A DNA stretch of 64,000 nucleotides from Nephrocerus scutellatus (taxonomy: Eukaryota; Arthropoda; Insecta; Diptera; Pipunculidae), in assembly GCA_947095585.1 (NCBI GenBank), contig OX352763.1, positions 13,751,462-13,815,461 on the forward strand, given 5' to 3'. This document shows, piece by piece, positions 43,560 to 56,210 of the stretch. Under the pieces are notes generated by a model. It was not told where the DNA came from. It made no database searches and was given only the letters and a program-made list of their open reading frames with translations. Numbering within the stretch: the first letter of the stretch is position 1; the number at the start of each line of letters is the position of its first letter. The translations under genes and the position numbers were made by a program.

Positions 43560-43920
43560 TTTGATTTCATAATGCCTCGAGCTGAAATTTTGTGAGTTTC
43601 TAAGTCAAAAAAAGCATTTTCTATATTCCTAGCATAACGCATGTGGCGTCTCGCCTGTGGCGCATGTGATGGATTAAACATTTTTTTTTTTTGAATTTTT
43701 TGAGGTCCTTTTGAACCAACTTCCACACAACCTAGAGCGCTGAAATTTTTCTACAAGACCTATACAGCTGAAATTTTGTAAGTGTCTAATTCCCAAACAG
43801 CATTTTTAATATTTCGAGTATGACCCGTGTCACGTGTGTCGCGTGTGATGGGTTGAACTTTTTTTTTCAACTTTTTGAGGTCCTTTTTAATCACCTTCCA
43901 CACGACCTAGAGAGCAAAAC
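43560..43920 (+). mobile_element. Dispersed element with GC-rich tandem units (copy D)
   Basis: Units carry GAGCTGAAATTTTGTGAGTT, CTATATTCC, GGCGTCTCGCCTGTGGCGCA, TTTTTTGAGGTCCTTTTGAA, then a second set ending CACACGACCTAGAGAGC. It is truncated on both sides and lies just past the CARP 3' UTR. Confidence 0.75.
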
Positions 43921-43934
43921 AAAACATTTGTAGA

Positions 43935-44065
43935 ATTTTTGGAGTGATCGATTCCTGAGTCTCTCATCTTTTCCACTCCCTAATTTCCAAACGCCCACGC
44001 TGTACTATGCATTTTAAGGGTGCAAATCCTTTGAGCCTACGTAAATTATATAAAAGGTATTTTAT
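43935..44065 (+). mobile_element. 3' end scrap of the CR1/Jockey-group LINE
   Basis: It parallels 41980-42110: CTTTTCCACTCCCTAATTTC, ATTTTAAGGGTGCAAATCCTTTGAGCC, then AAATTATATAAAAGGTATTT. The hairpin in the other copy is here decayed (GGGTGCAAATCC). Confidence 0.65.
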
Positions 44066-44109
44066 TAAACCAAAAAAGAACAATCAATTGGATTGTTGTT
44101 GTTGTGTTG

Positions 44110-44830
44110 TTGGTAATTAAAAAAATCGTTTCCTGCTATGGTTAGGTTAGGTAAGGTAGAAAGGCCAACACACTTAGAATAGTACTGGTCCTTTGTGATA
44201 CCACGTGGATCTGCAGAAAATTTTCTCACCTACTCGTTGAAGCAGTTGGAGCTTCGTAAGGAGCGCAATATCATTAAGCTCGTTGTAAAAGAAACCTTCA
44301 AGATAACGCCTACGTTTTTGGGAGAGGGCTGGGAAAGTACATAGAAAATGGAGAATGGTTTCCTCCTCCCCATCGTCCATGCGGCTTCTTCAGAAGTCAT
44401 TCAAGAAGACGCCAAGTCTTTCTGCATATTTGATAGCGTCATGTATAGTGTCATGTGATGACAACTTTTATAGCACCGATGTGCAGTCTTTTTTGGGGAG
44501 ATCAAACACTTGTAGCGTTTTAGATCCAGCTTTGGCCAGATCTGTGATGTCGGCTATTTGTCTGCTGAAAATGTCTAGTAGTGTAAGGTTGAACAAAATG
44601 TGAAGCGCGCAGTTTCCTTAGTTTATCACAATTAACTGCTTTATCATACGCAGTCAACCATACAGTGACACCAGAAGCGTAGGTCTTACTACTGCTGTAT
44701 ATAGTCAATGGGTGATATGGGGTTGAAAGCCCCATTTGTTGCCAATGGCTTTTTTGAATAAGAAGAGTGCAGAGTTTCCTGCTATAGTATGATATTTTTA
44801 AATTCTCTATTGTCATTCATGTGATTAATT
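44110..44830 (-). mobile_element. LOA-like LINE 3' part, minus strand
   Basis: The + strand opens with GGTTAGGTTAGGTAAGG, the reverse of the LINE tail. Minus frame 44380-44174 reads DDGEEETILHFLCTFPALSQ, KRRRYLEGFF, the C-terminal H-x3-C motif. Upstream on the minus strand come TDLAKAGSKTLQVFDLPKK and an RT/linker remnant (KAVNCDKLRKLRASHF, HFQQTNSRHHRSGQSWI in 44816-44520). It shares deletion breakpoints and sequence with 23100-24490. Confidence 0.84.
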
Positions 44831-47320
44831 GTAGGAGTTTTAAACGAAAGTAGAAAAGCCTAAGAAATTTTACTTTCAAAGCATGTTCCCCATCGATTAT
44901 GCAAACTGATTGTCGTTCCCACCGGAGAATTTTAACAAAATAATTTCAGGTATCTTATTAACATCTGAACATAAGCAAGCCAGTTCTGGTTACTAATGGA
45001 AAACATATATCAATGCTTTTGCAGTAGTTTAACATCGATGGCGATTTACTATTAGTAGTAACACATTATTAGATGTATTTTCCAAGCTTTGCAATTTTTA
45101 TAAAATTTATAATTAGCTTTTTACAACCATTGCGCTAGCAAACTATTACTGGCTCTGATTGCGGTATTTTGCCAATAGCAACAAGAACTTATTACCAACA
45201 TCCAAAAGGAAAATCTGAACAAACAACAAATCAAAAACAACAACTCATTAAATATTAATATACCACGCCTATGAATTGGCATTTGAATGTATGAGTTTTT
45301 GGAAATTGTGGCAATGATTAAATGCCGGAACAAACGGTCCATAAATTTCAACCTCAAACTTACCAGCATGCATGCATCCAACTGCGTGTAAACGGAATAG
45401 AATTACAACGGAAATGCATGCAAATTTAGAAAAATACATTTTAGAGCAAATCACCGTCGTTGCTCTTACCGGAAACATACCGGTCGATATTCCACCTGTT
45501 CACCGTTTGCAAACACATTAGCGCGGCACGCCACACCATGCCACGCAGTGCCATTCCACACAGAATCCTCTCAATAAATCATATCGTCATGTCCTCGTCT
45601 CGTCAGTCAGTCAGTCAGCTTATACAAATTTCGAAATGAAATTATTTCGCGTATCATGAGCACAAAGTGCGAAGCAAATAAAATTTACACGCTCAATTGA
45701 GAGCGTGGCATTTCGATGGCAATTCTGGCATTTGGGGTGTCTGGGTTGCGTTGAATTTGGTTTAGGGTTCGAATCGGATTTACATGCAGTCATAGCGGCT
45801 ATACTAGCACAGCTAGCTGTGGCAAACCGATCTCTTGCAAAAGAGCAATTTTTGGCATTCTAAACACCATATAGTTACTGCCACAAAGCACACCGACCCA
45901 CCCAACTAGCTTGCCAGACAGACGCCTGAACGTCGCGGTGCCACATTTTCACCAGCACTCACGGCACAAATCCCATAAAATTAATTTCACATTTAATTTG
46001 CATGATTTTCGCAGAGCTTTTAACGAGTCGAAAAGTGCGCGACACTGGCTGCAGATACCTAGAGCCGCGTAGACAGAGTGGCTTTACTATTCCTGATTTA
46101 TACCCCAGGTCAGACAGTTCGGAGGACTCGAGCACCGAAATAACATGCTCAGCAGTAATAATTTATTATATCATCATCCGTCAGTGCTGGATAAATACGT
46201 AAACGAATTAGGTTAGATGTACGCCGAGTGTTCCCTAAAACCAATTTACGAATTTACAGAACAAACAACATGACTGCCGAGGAGTCATGTTGTGTTTCTG
46301 CTGCCTATATTTGCCCACTGATGAGTACAAACCTTCGACACTACACAAATTTAAATGAATTAAGAGGTGTTAATCGGAATAAAATGCGATGAATATTCAT
46401 TAAATCATTTGGATGGCTGTGCTCTTACCTGTGCAATTGGGGAAAACAATTTGTTATTTCGCACGTAAAGAACATAAAGTGCGTGTTGTCGATGTAGATT
46501 AATATAAGGGACTTTATAAGGGAGAGAAGCCCATCAATTTTATGTGGTAAATTAGTGATCCTGATGCCTAAAAAAGTCTATTGTATTAATGGTTATTTCT
46601 TTTTATTACTATTATTATTATTATTATTATTTTACTGTATATTTTATGTACATTTGTTAATTCTTACATATGGTTGTTAAGTTCTTTCTTTTGTTGATAT
46701 CAGCAGCGCGATTTTGTTCGGAAAAATTGAGTTGTTTTTAAAAAAAATTTATTCAACTGGCTTTGTCCGTTCACCAAAAATCTTACAAGTCGGTTTTTTC
46801 GTATGATTATATTTATTTAATCATTCTTTTTAAGAAACTGACAATAAGTATTCATATCTTTCAAAAATAAGTTTTACATTAACTTTTGCCAGTGCTCAAC
46901 ACTTTTTTTAATAAATTTATATATTTAAATTAGAGATACATATATATCCATATATATGCTTGTTGTTCAATTGTTTTGTATTAGGCTAGTTTTTATAAGA
47001 AATTATGAATTTACAAAAAATGTTTGGGTCAATGAGTGGCGGGAGTGTTAAGTTATCCCTATCCTATCCTATCCTTAGTATCTTTACGTATTAAAGCATT
47101 GGAATGCCTTCTTAACTGTATAGAGTAACGGTTGCATTGTGAAGAGGTTTCCTCCTGGACCGTGTGGAACTTCGAAGTCTCTGTGAATGTTTGCATTGAT
47201 TACAAACCACGGTACTCCAGCTATATTACTTTGGACTGTTGATTGTATGCATTGTGTTTCGGCCACTTTGGTTTTAGTATTGATTTATATTACCAGGCAA
47301 ATCAACAACTGTTCAGATTT
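44831..47320. other. Downstream intergenic DNA
   Basis: GTCA repeat at about 45602-45619 and a TTA microsatellite at about 46608-46632. Frames 45121-45478 (-) and 46002-46202 (+) show no known domain. No gene supported. Confidence 0.5.
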
Positions 47321-47324
47321 ACAT

Positions 47325-48235
47325 CCTTACGCAGGTGATGGAAAAAAGTCTAGAGTTTCAAAACTCACTACACCATCTACACCATCCCATTCAACATCTA
47401 TAACGTGCTCCGACAAAGGGATGGACTGGCCTGCGTAAGTCCATTCAGATACTGGCTTACTCAGACGATCGTCAGTAGAAACCGAAGAGCTGTACAGGAA
47501 GTTTTCATCCAGATCGAGCAGGCGGCACGATATCTGGGGCTGCACATAAATGAGAGCAGAACAAATTTCATGGTGGCTACGTCTGCGACTAGAAGATCTA
47601 ACATTGGTCCCGAAATTAAAATAGTGGAGCGCGAATTTGAAGTAGTGCAATCCTTCAACAATTTCGGGTCAACTGTAGCAGCCGATAACATCATGGAACC
47701 AGAAATACGCGCACGGTTGCTTAAAGCCAATAAAGCCAACTTTAGTCTGTCAAGACTCTTCAAATCTAGGAACTTAACCATACCAGTACTGACATATGGA
47801 TCCGAGACTTGGGTGCTTATCAAAAAGCATTCTGACCTCTTAGCCGCGTGTGAGAGAAAAGAATTACGGAGAATTGTTGGCCACGTATGTGAGGAAGGAT
47901 GATTGTGGACACTCTATAATGATGATATCTACGAGCGTTACTGGGATGTCGACATCGTGAAGAGAAAATTAAGAACGTTAAGCTCCGGTCGGCAGGACAC
48001 CTAGCTCGCATGAGGCAAGAGCTGCTCGGAAAGTCCTTTGCGGTAGGATTTATGGAACACGACAGCGAGGCTGGCCAAGCCTACGCTGGAAGGGTGGCGT
48101 AGACCAGGACGCCCAGAGCTTAGGGATGCCAAACTGGATAACATCGGCTCGAAATCGGGACCGGTAGAGCGACTTTTTTGGGAGGCCAGGACCGGACCCC
48201 GGTTGTAGAGCCAAATATAATGATGATTTGGTTTG
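47325..48235 (+). mobile_element. RTE-like LINE 3' half
   Basis: The leading part gives PIQHL*RAPTKGWTGL (the frame-shifted NIYNGLRQGDGLACV region). Frame 47405-47902 gives NRRAVQEVFIQIEQAARYLG, LHINESRTNFMVATSATRRS, FNNFGSTVAADNIMEPEIRA, RLLKANKANFSLSRLFKSRN, VLTYGSETWVLIKKHSDLLA and ERKELRRIVGHVCEEG. After a stop: SAGHLARM and FAVGFMEHDSEAGQAYAG. It ends GAGCCAAATATAATGATGA. It is the best-preserved copy of this family here, but the YADD box is rearranged (AYSDD) and stops remain. Confidence 0.9.
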
Positions 48236-48237
48236 GA

Positions 48238-49680
48238 GAGTAATAATTTACAATCCAGGCTAAGGTTTAGTTTAATTAAGTAGCCAATGTATTTAAGCAG
48301 CTTTTATTTTAGTTTTGGTTTTTTTTTTTTGCTCCTAAGTGCATTTTCCATGTTAATCTTCTATCAAGGTAGAATCCTAGATAGTTGACGAGTATTGGTT
48401 GAGGAATTCAGTAATCATCAATCATTTGTGATAGGCAGCTGCTCTTTTTTAAGGTCGATGTTATGTTGGTACTTTTAGTTTCATTTATTCTCCATGTTGA
48501 TAACCATTTTTCGACATTTTTGAGATGATACTCTAAATTGTCTGAGGCAGTTGCCGAATTCTAGCTTAAACATAGAAAAGCTGTGTCATCTGCAAATGTT
48601 GAAGTAAGAACATTCTTACACGTAGGTAAATCCGAAGTGCAGAGTAGGTAGAGGAATGGCCCCATGACGCTAGCATTATAAGGATTTGAACTAATACTAT
48701 TATATTTAACGATAAACTTACGATTTTCAAAGTAGCTTGTTAGAATGGTGAGTAGGTTAGAGGTAGAATCATACGAATTTTGTATACAAGGCCTACATGC
48801 TAGAATTTGTCGGATGCTATTGATTTTGTTTTTCTAATGCATTCTCTATGTATGAGACTAGTCTGTGAACTTGTTCAGTTGTTCCATGTTTTTGTCTAAA
48901 TTAAAATTGATGTTCGGGTGTAATATTGGTACTCCTTTAAGTCTGTGGATTTTTTATATTACCAGCTTTTCGAATAGCTTCGATATGAGGAGTTCGGTCC
49001 TTACCAGGTTTAGATATCATTACAATTTGGGAAAGTTTTCACATTTTTGGGTAATAGCCAGTTCGTAAGATTCCATTATGCGTATGTAATAGATGTCTGA
49101 CTGTAATTTTTCATGTCACCTGTAATTCTGTCATTTTTTAGTGATTTTTTGGGTTTAAATAATCATTTTTTATGGCAGAGTACAAGTTTATCATCTTAAA
49201 ACGAACCGATTTTTAAAGGGAGGCCGTTAGGAATCTGTCTAACTTGATGAGTTAGACAGTTAAAGTTTGGCATAAACACATCTTCTAGATGCCTTGTTAA
49301 TGCATTAGGTACCTTTGTTAGCGTCACTTCTAGCCCAGTCACCGCTTGCCAAGCAAATGGGTGCTTCAGCGTTAGTTGGTCGTTCTAAGTTCCTAGCAGC
49401 TTTCCACAGCGAGTATTCTGAACTCATAAATGGTGATAGGTTTTTAACATAGTCTTGGTAGGACTTCTCATTATTGAGTTTGAGAAGTCCTTGAAGTGTC
49501 TTTATGCGTTCTGAAAATATTCTGATGTGAGTGAATGTGTGGAACCAAAAGATTTTTTATACGTAGATGGGGTATATAACAGACACTTATATATTTGTGT
49601 TCTGTCATTCCGTTTTGTTGTGTTTGTGTCTTTTTGGAGAACATGTCTATCCCGTCAACCAAACACACAGGCATTTACCA
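48238..49680 (-). mobile_element. Jockey-like LINE, minus strand, decayed
   Basis: Read in reverse: SVMGPFLYLLCTSDLPTCKN, VLTSTFADDTAFLC (FADD catalytic box near 48590), LEYHLKNVEKWLSTWRINET, NYLGFYLDRRLTWKMHLGAK, LLKYIGYL. These are standard Jockey RT palm/thumb motifs. Upstream (49000-49680) lies a more decayed finger region with KLSQIVMISKPGKDRTP. No intact frame. It abuts the RTE-like copy head to tail at 48235. Confidence 0.8.
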
Positions 49681-49699
49681 CTACTTTAACTTGAACTTT

Positions 49700-52600
49700 C
49701 TCGGCGGCCGCACTCTACATTTCCGAACAAAATCGCGCGGCAGGTGTTGCCACTTCATAGAGTTCAATTAGACTTGTCCGGACCTTCACAACCGAGAAGG
49801 CAAACGAAATATCGACGTGTAATGTAAAGCGGAGAATAAATTCCTTAAGTCTGGGATTCTGGGATTCGAAATTCAAATCTCCTGCTCAGAACTCTTACGC
49901 ACTAACAACTAGATTCACGGCACCCACAATTCGTCAAAACTGCGTTCAATCAACGTCGAGTCCACTGTGTAACACAGACAATAATTTTTGGTAACCAGCC
50001 GATTGTGTCCAGTGGAATTGTGTCTAGTGGAATTGTGGTAGTGGAATAGGCCTAGAATCTTATTTTTGTACCTTTGATCCTATTTTCCAAGTAAATTTTA
50101 GCTCAAATCTAATTACATGGATTTTATCTTATAACCCCTGTATTGGATCCAACAAATCTCCTTCCAGATTCAATTCGCGTTCCAACATCATGTTCGACCA
50201 GACTACTTCAGTCAAGAGCTGGTACACCGTGGTTCTTTGTGTCACATAAAGCTTTCCTACCCTATTCTTATAAGCTACTGATGCTTACATTTAACCATCC
50301 TTCATTATTTTGTTTTGATAGACTATTCTGAAAAGGAATATAACATTTCTCACGCCAAGATGAAAGATGTTTGTGATAATAGCTGCGGCGTAATCCGCAT
50401 TGCTATCGAGAAGCATAGCCATCAGCTAAAAATTATAAAGAATTTGTTTATAACATTTCTATTAGCCTTTTTGTATTGCTATACAGGGTTATACAGGAGG
50501 TTATTTCTTTAACAGAATAGTTTGACAAGCTAATCAAACGAGCCGATATACGATAAAACATTCGAGGAGTATTGATTTGAATGAGAGGTAAAAAACAAGT
50601 CCACGGTGCTGGCGGAATGATTTGCAATGTAAGGTATTTTAGTTTACAGATTTATTCATTTATTTATTATTAGTCGTTGATAGGAAAATATTAAACTCTG
50701 TAAACAAAAAGTATATTATCCTAAAAAGTAAGAAACAAAACAAAACTGAAAAACAACAAAATAATAGTCAATTGCTTTCAATTATTACTACAAAAAAACA
50801 TAAAAACTTAACTAAAAAATATAAAATAAGTATACTGGAATTAAAAAACAATAAAAAGTTCAGCCGTCATGTTAAACAAAATATATTTTTTTATATTCGA
50901 GTATTTTAATTAATATTTAATAAACTTTGTTTATAAATGTGAAACAAATTTGTTGATTTCTGGAATTATTGGTGTTTGTATAAATGATATGCAAAACAAA
51001 AATCCAACACACAGTCTTTGTAAAACATTTTTATTATAATTAATATGTATTATTAAAATTTTATTACTTAATGTAATGTAAAAATAGTTTTAAGCTGTAA
51101 TAAGAAAAAAATATATAATATATACTCAATATATATAAAACAAATTATAGTAAATGTTTTTGTAACCAATCCATAGAATATAATTTTGTATGATTCTAGA
51201 TTCATATGGCGATAAACACTGAAAAAAATAATACGATAGTTGATTATAATTTTATAGTCAATTTTTTATTGTTAATTGCAGATGAATGCGTGTAATTATT
51301 GTAGAGAGAGAAATAAAAATGACAAAATTAGTTGAAATTTGCAAAAATTATGTATTGTGATTAAAAATATGGATTAGTACCTATAGTTATGTTAAGAATA
51401 TGAAAAAATAAAACGGATATACAAGAAAATAAAGATTTTTTGACAAAAGCAAAGCTATTATAACTAGGGTTTTTATTTTTTATGGAACCGTGGTGGTGGT
51501 CTTGCCTTTTGCAAAAATCTCTTCACCAATATGTAGTATCATTATATACTATCATTAAAAATACATCATATTTTTCCCCTCCTTTCTAGGTGCTGACCTC
51601 ATTACATTTAATCCAGTGTTCGTCTTTAGACCTCCGAGATAATATTACAAAATAATCGGACATAAATTTATTGCATCACGAAAATCACAATTCAGTTCTT
51701 GAATTAAAACTCAGTATACATATCATATAATGGAAGCATGGAATGCATACACAAGTGAACGTATGTACATTTGTACGATTGTACGGATGTACGGTTGTAC
51801 GTTTATAGGTTTGTTTGCCGTGTCGTATATCTCGGCTTCAACATTTTATGGGACTTGTTTAAAAAGAATTAGTAATCGCTCAGCTAGCAATAGGGTAATT
51901 TTGGTATTCATAGGGGTAGTAACCCTATCAGAAAACCCCTGATAAAACTGAAAAAAAAACTCAATCTACTATCTCTATCGATTTGTTTTAAGCCTAAACG
52001 TTTGCAAAGTAAAATGTGGTTTTTTCATTCTATTTCAGAAGTCGCTTTTGACTGAATGACCTTATGAATGAAAGACCTACATTTAACATTTCATACTATT
52101 AGGCTTCTAAGATAATTAAGTTTTTCGACTGAAGCGAATATCAATTCTAAATAAATAATGCAAATCTTCTTATTATCTGCCAAAAATCCATCACTGAGAT
52201 AATTAAAGGCTTCTGCTTGCATTTTTCGGTATTTTATTGTAATTCTTTAAATGCCTAATAGAAAAACAATTATAAGCACTTTCGCTTATATCACAATATG
52301 CTGTGCGTTATGTGAATACTATTATGCAGTATGCAGTCCTGTATTGAAGCAAGAATATAGTTTATCCTTTCTTGGATACAATTCCAAGCCACAGCCACAC
52401 ACTACATTGTTCCACATTGCTCGTTGCAAGTTATTTAGAATTTCTGTATGCATTATTTGCCCAACGATGGTTAGACCAGAAATATTTTCATTCATCAGAA
52501 GGATATTTCTGTTTTGCCTTTTGTCGTTACTCACTGCGACTCCGGTGTTGACATGAACTTTAACCGAAAATCTATTCGTTTAAATGGTGAAAATTGCAAT

Positions 52601-53390
52601 GTGGCGAGCCACAGCAGCGAAAACGCTGGAAGCGCAGGAAAACCGCTCATACCTAAAATGCCAGTCACCAACACTTCTGGAACTGAAAATGAGAAATCCA
52701 GAAGGAAAGCACGCAACCAACCAAGGAGGCAGTTTATTTGGAAATTTCGTGCAACTCTTGCCAAATTGCATTACATTCTGTGGCAATCAGGCGAACAGTG
52801 GGTCGGTCGGTTGGCCGACACCATCAATATGGTGTGAGAAAGTTTTTCTTGTCGCTCCTATGAAGCACAGTCGCTACTGTTATTCCTCTGGGCGAAGTAA
52901 CCAACTTTAGTTTTTGCTATGGCCAATTTGTGCGATGACTGAAGGCAAGACAGTAAATGAATTAATTCAACAAAAGACCATATAATACCTTTTGCTCGGT
53001 CCCGATTATTCGTCTTAATGTCAATCTAATTCTGCTTGTCTAACGTTCCTTGTTAGATTTACTTCACAGTTATCCTTTGAATTGATAATTTATGATAAAA
53101 CTTTGAATGTATGATAACACATTATACAGGAAATGGTTAACACTTATGAAATCAATCCTAACGGGAATAAAATGAAGAGACAATCCAATTTAATGTTTGA
53201 CCACCTAAGTTGCAACGTCACAATAGAAGCACACATCTCAATATCCACATTGGACTTGGCGGTCAACAAAATTGCGACCTATGCGATAAATTCCTGCAGT
53301 ATTTCTGAATGTACGCATCTTTCGAGTGGCCAAAATTTATTGGGATCACTACCTAGTTGCAGATATAGTACGAAATTTCACCAGACCAAG
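49700..53390. other. Intergenic DNA without a supported gene
   Basis: A short match to the CR1-group LINE (GGCGGAATGATTTGCAATGT) lies at about 50610-50630. 50640-51470 is extremely AT-rich. An 8-bp tandem of TGTACGNN (5 units) is at 51764-51803. A cluster of overlapping frames at 52251-52910 on both strands is discussed under rejected items. Confidence 0.5.
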
Positions 53391-53394
53391 ATAA

Positions 53395-53860
53395 AGTGAG
53401 GATTGCAATATCCAAACTAAAGCCTCCTAAGCTGCTGGTCGTGACGGCTTGCCGGCCTTAATTTTTAGACTTACTCGTACATGAGATGATTTAGTAGAGC
53501 AGATATGCCAGCTTGTCTCAAGAGTTTGGTAAAAAAAAGGATGCCTGACAAATGGAATCTCTGCTTTGTTTACCCAATCAATCAAGAAAGAAAAGGAGAG
53601 GAATTAGTTTCCTTAAAGTTACAACAATCTAATTGGCGCTTCTTAGTGCAATTTTATGTTAGGAATGTCCACCATCGATAAAAGACATGCACACTGCGTC
53701 AGATCCTGTAGAAAACCCAAGAAGTACAAATCTTTACTTACAAACTTTAATTCGATTTTAAAGCTTTATATATATAAGCAACGAGCCATGACTAGTTTTA
53801 TCATCCCTGCCAAACTTGTTTGACTATGCAGAATAACGATAGCCTGACCGAGTTATTTCC
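53395..53860 (+). mobile_element. RTE-like LINE fragment
   Basis: Frameshifted + strand pieces: VRIAISKLKPPKLLVVTACR (the K-L-K-x-x-K-x-x-G-x-D-G-L-P-A motif, decayed), YASLSQEFGKKKDA*QMESL, EKTQ-EYK and QRAMTSFIIPAKL. They follow the order of an RTE-like RT finger and palm. A subfamily different from 47325-48235 is likely. Confidence 0.65.
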
Positions 53861-53924
53861 TATCAAAAAAGAATTATGGAAAGGTGACGCGCTTTTATGT
53901 GACCAGATGATGTTTGTATTCTTA

Positions 53925-54995
53925 ACAATTTATTAGTGTTGTGGCGGCAGCCAAGTTGACACCACAGTAGGGCTCAGGTCCTATGAACGCAGATTCCGAG
54001 CCAGTCCTAGCTAGCTCATCTGCAGATTCACTAAGTTGTGTCTGACAAGAGATTGCAGTACATCGTAGCAGTTTTTGACTGATAACGAGTCTATTAAGTT
54101 GGATGACAGCACTTTTAGTGCTGAAAAGATATATATTAGAGCACCCTTTATTCATTTACTAAGGTTAATTCAGCTTAGCAGCCTTAGTCAGCTTCTTATG
54201 CTGTCGTAGGGCAGGTGCGCATGGCACCCGTGATACCGAGACAGGCAATTATTTGTAGTTTCTGAAGCCGTTGTCCGTTCAATAACTTTCGGCCACCATA
54301 GCCAAAGTATTTAACCTCACTGGAATAATCTAACGTGATAACCTTTGATGATAATAGGTCCCAATATGACCAGTCTTCTTTTAGTGAAAGGCACTAGAAC
54401 GCAGTAGAAATAATATCTCAACTTTAAAGCATGGCCCTTATCCAATGATTGGTCGAGTCTTCGATACCTCTGCTACAGATTGCCCTTGCAATAAAGTCGT
54501 AGTCGTAGATAACCCTCTAATACGGAGAAAGGCACACAGGGTTACTTCCTTGGAACGCAAAATTCCTTTTATCGTCTTTGTAAGTTAGTAAATGACACTT
54601 TCTGTGGTTTTGCCTTTCCTGTAAGCAAACAATTCTAACCGGCCTCTAATATAAACATCAATAAGTCTCTCCATGGTTTTGAGGACAAATGATGTCTGTA
54701 TAATTTAGGCAGCTTACTAGGCCTATTGCCTGGTTTTGGGATAAATATCACATTTACCTGTCTCCAGATAGTAGGAACCCAGTTGAACCAAAATAAAGTA
54801 ATCCAAATAAAGTAATCATACCCGGTAGGATAAGATCTATTGCCTTCTATAGAAGCGCTGGAAAGATCCCATCACCGCCGAGAGCTTCGAAAGGTTTAAT
54901 AGAGCCTATTGTCCATTTAACTCCATCCGGTCTGCTGGCATACGCTTACGAGACATCAATATCATTGGCTGAACCCAGCGAGCAAGGAACTGACA
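53925..54995 (-). mobile_element. LOA-like LINE, minus strand, RT and RNase H remnants
   Basis: Reverse strand, multiple frames: a stretch of SKLSAVMGSFQRFYRRQ (A-G-P-D-G-I-x-P-A-L-L-Q motif, decayed), LKTMERLIDVYIRGRLELFA, YRKGKTTESV, LRSKEVTLCAFL (palm), and at the 3' side ESADELARTGSESAFIGPEP, YCGVN (frame 54155-53922), the RNase H end. Heavily mutated. Confidence 0.8.
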
Positions 54996-55017
54996 CCTAA
55001 CGAGGGCAAGACAAAGT

Positions 55018-55282
55018 ATTTAATAATAATAATAATATTCGGCGGTTCAAAGCCTAGCTTCTCGCGACCACTTGTGTTGTGCATATATGTTTTTGAACGC
55101 AAACGGAAGGGACCTAATATTTAAACGGCGAACTAAGAAGCTTTCCGTGAAAAGTTATCACTCTCGGAACGTTTTTAACCATTCGCGGGAGGTGGGACAC
55201 CGTGAAAAATACTTTTGGTGTTACTGGGATTCGAACCACGAACCTCTGCCATGCGCTTTTCCACTGAGCCACGGCGCCCGGA
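55018..55282 (-). mobile_element. tRNA-derived SINE (copy 3) with intact promoter boxes
   Basis: On the minus strand: GGGCGCCGTGGCTCAGTGG (head and A box, 55279-55261), then B box GGTTCGAATCCC (55236-55225), then TAACACCAAAAGTATTTTTC and the family body. The tail is a TTATTATTATTATTA run (about 55018-55036). This copy has the best-preserved pol III boxes. Confidence 0.9.
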
Positions 55283-56210
55283 CGAAGTTAACAAAGCGAT
55301 AAATAATAAGACCCCGGGTTCAGATGGGATCCCAGCGGAACTGATTAATATAGGAAGCCCCACATTACACCAAGCAATTCATGAAATAATAGAGCAAGTA
55401 TGGGAAGAAGAAGCGATGCCAGAAGGCTGGCGAAGGGGCATTCTGTACCCCATACATAAGAAGATATCACAAAATGCAGCAATTATCGTGGTGTAGCGTT
55501 GTTTAGGACCGCGTGTAACATAACGGCGCTCACAGGCAAAGTATTTGCTGCTAACAAAATGGGACAGCTAACACAGATGTTTAGTTAGAACTAACAATAG
55601 ACAACTTTGAAGTAATTAGGAACTTTTCTGCCTAAGCTCCGCTATAAAATCAAATAATGACGCCACTACAGAAATAAAACGAAAACTCGTCTTGCCAATC
55701 GCTGTTAATTTGGACTAAGAAAGAAACTGAGTAGTACAGCCCTCCCTCTAAAGACTTTTTATAAGACCTTAATTATAATATACTTCTATAGCGCTGAGGT
55801 ATGGACTCTATCGAAAGAAGATTAAGATATCCTCGGTCGTTTCGAGAGAAAAAAAATACTAAAGACTATTTTAGGACCCGTTAGCGTTGACTTGGAGGAG
55901 AAGATTTAATGATGAATTATAAAAGCAGTACAGCGACATCGACCTAGTCAAGAAACTACGTACTGGACATTTTAGATGGCTAGTACATGGACAGAGTTCT
56001 CGAATCTAACCAAGATAAACAGGGTAGTAAAGGAAGGTCACGACTTAGATGGTACGCACAAATGGAGGGGATCTACAAAGGACAAGAGACCAGAAATGTA
56101 GACATTCGGCAGTTGATCGTTCAAATTGGAGAGGCAAGTCAGTTAAAGCCCAGTTTTTCCAGAATATGTAAGACTGTAAGGGTACCTAAGTAACTAAGTA
56201 AGGCACAACG
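55283..56210 (+). mobile_element. RTE-like LINE, internally deleted
   Basis: KAINNKTPGSDGIPAELINI and HEIIEQVWEEEAMPEGWRRG (frame 55215-55496) are the RT entry motifs. The middle is lost. Then SSAIKSNNDATTEIKRKLVL, LALTWRRRFNDEL, YSDIDLVKKLRTGHFRWLVH, and a C-terminal tail to about 56200. Stops and frameshifts throughout. It directly follows the SINE copy 3. Confidence 0.85.

Noticed and set aside
52251..52910. Cluster of overlapping frames on both strands (101, 107, 108, 77, 70 codons)
   Set aside because: Mutually exclusive frames, no recognisable motif and no exon-intron signals. Possibly a decayed coding region, but unsupported.
55225..55280. Possible tRNA gene on the minus strand (A and B boxes)
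   Set aside because: No complete cloverleaf; the following sequence is the SINE body shared with other copies.
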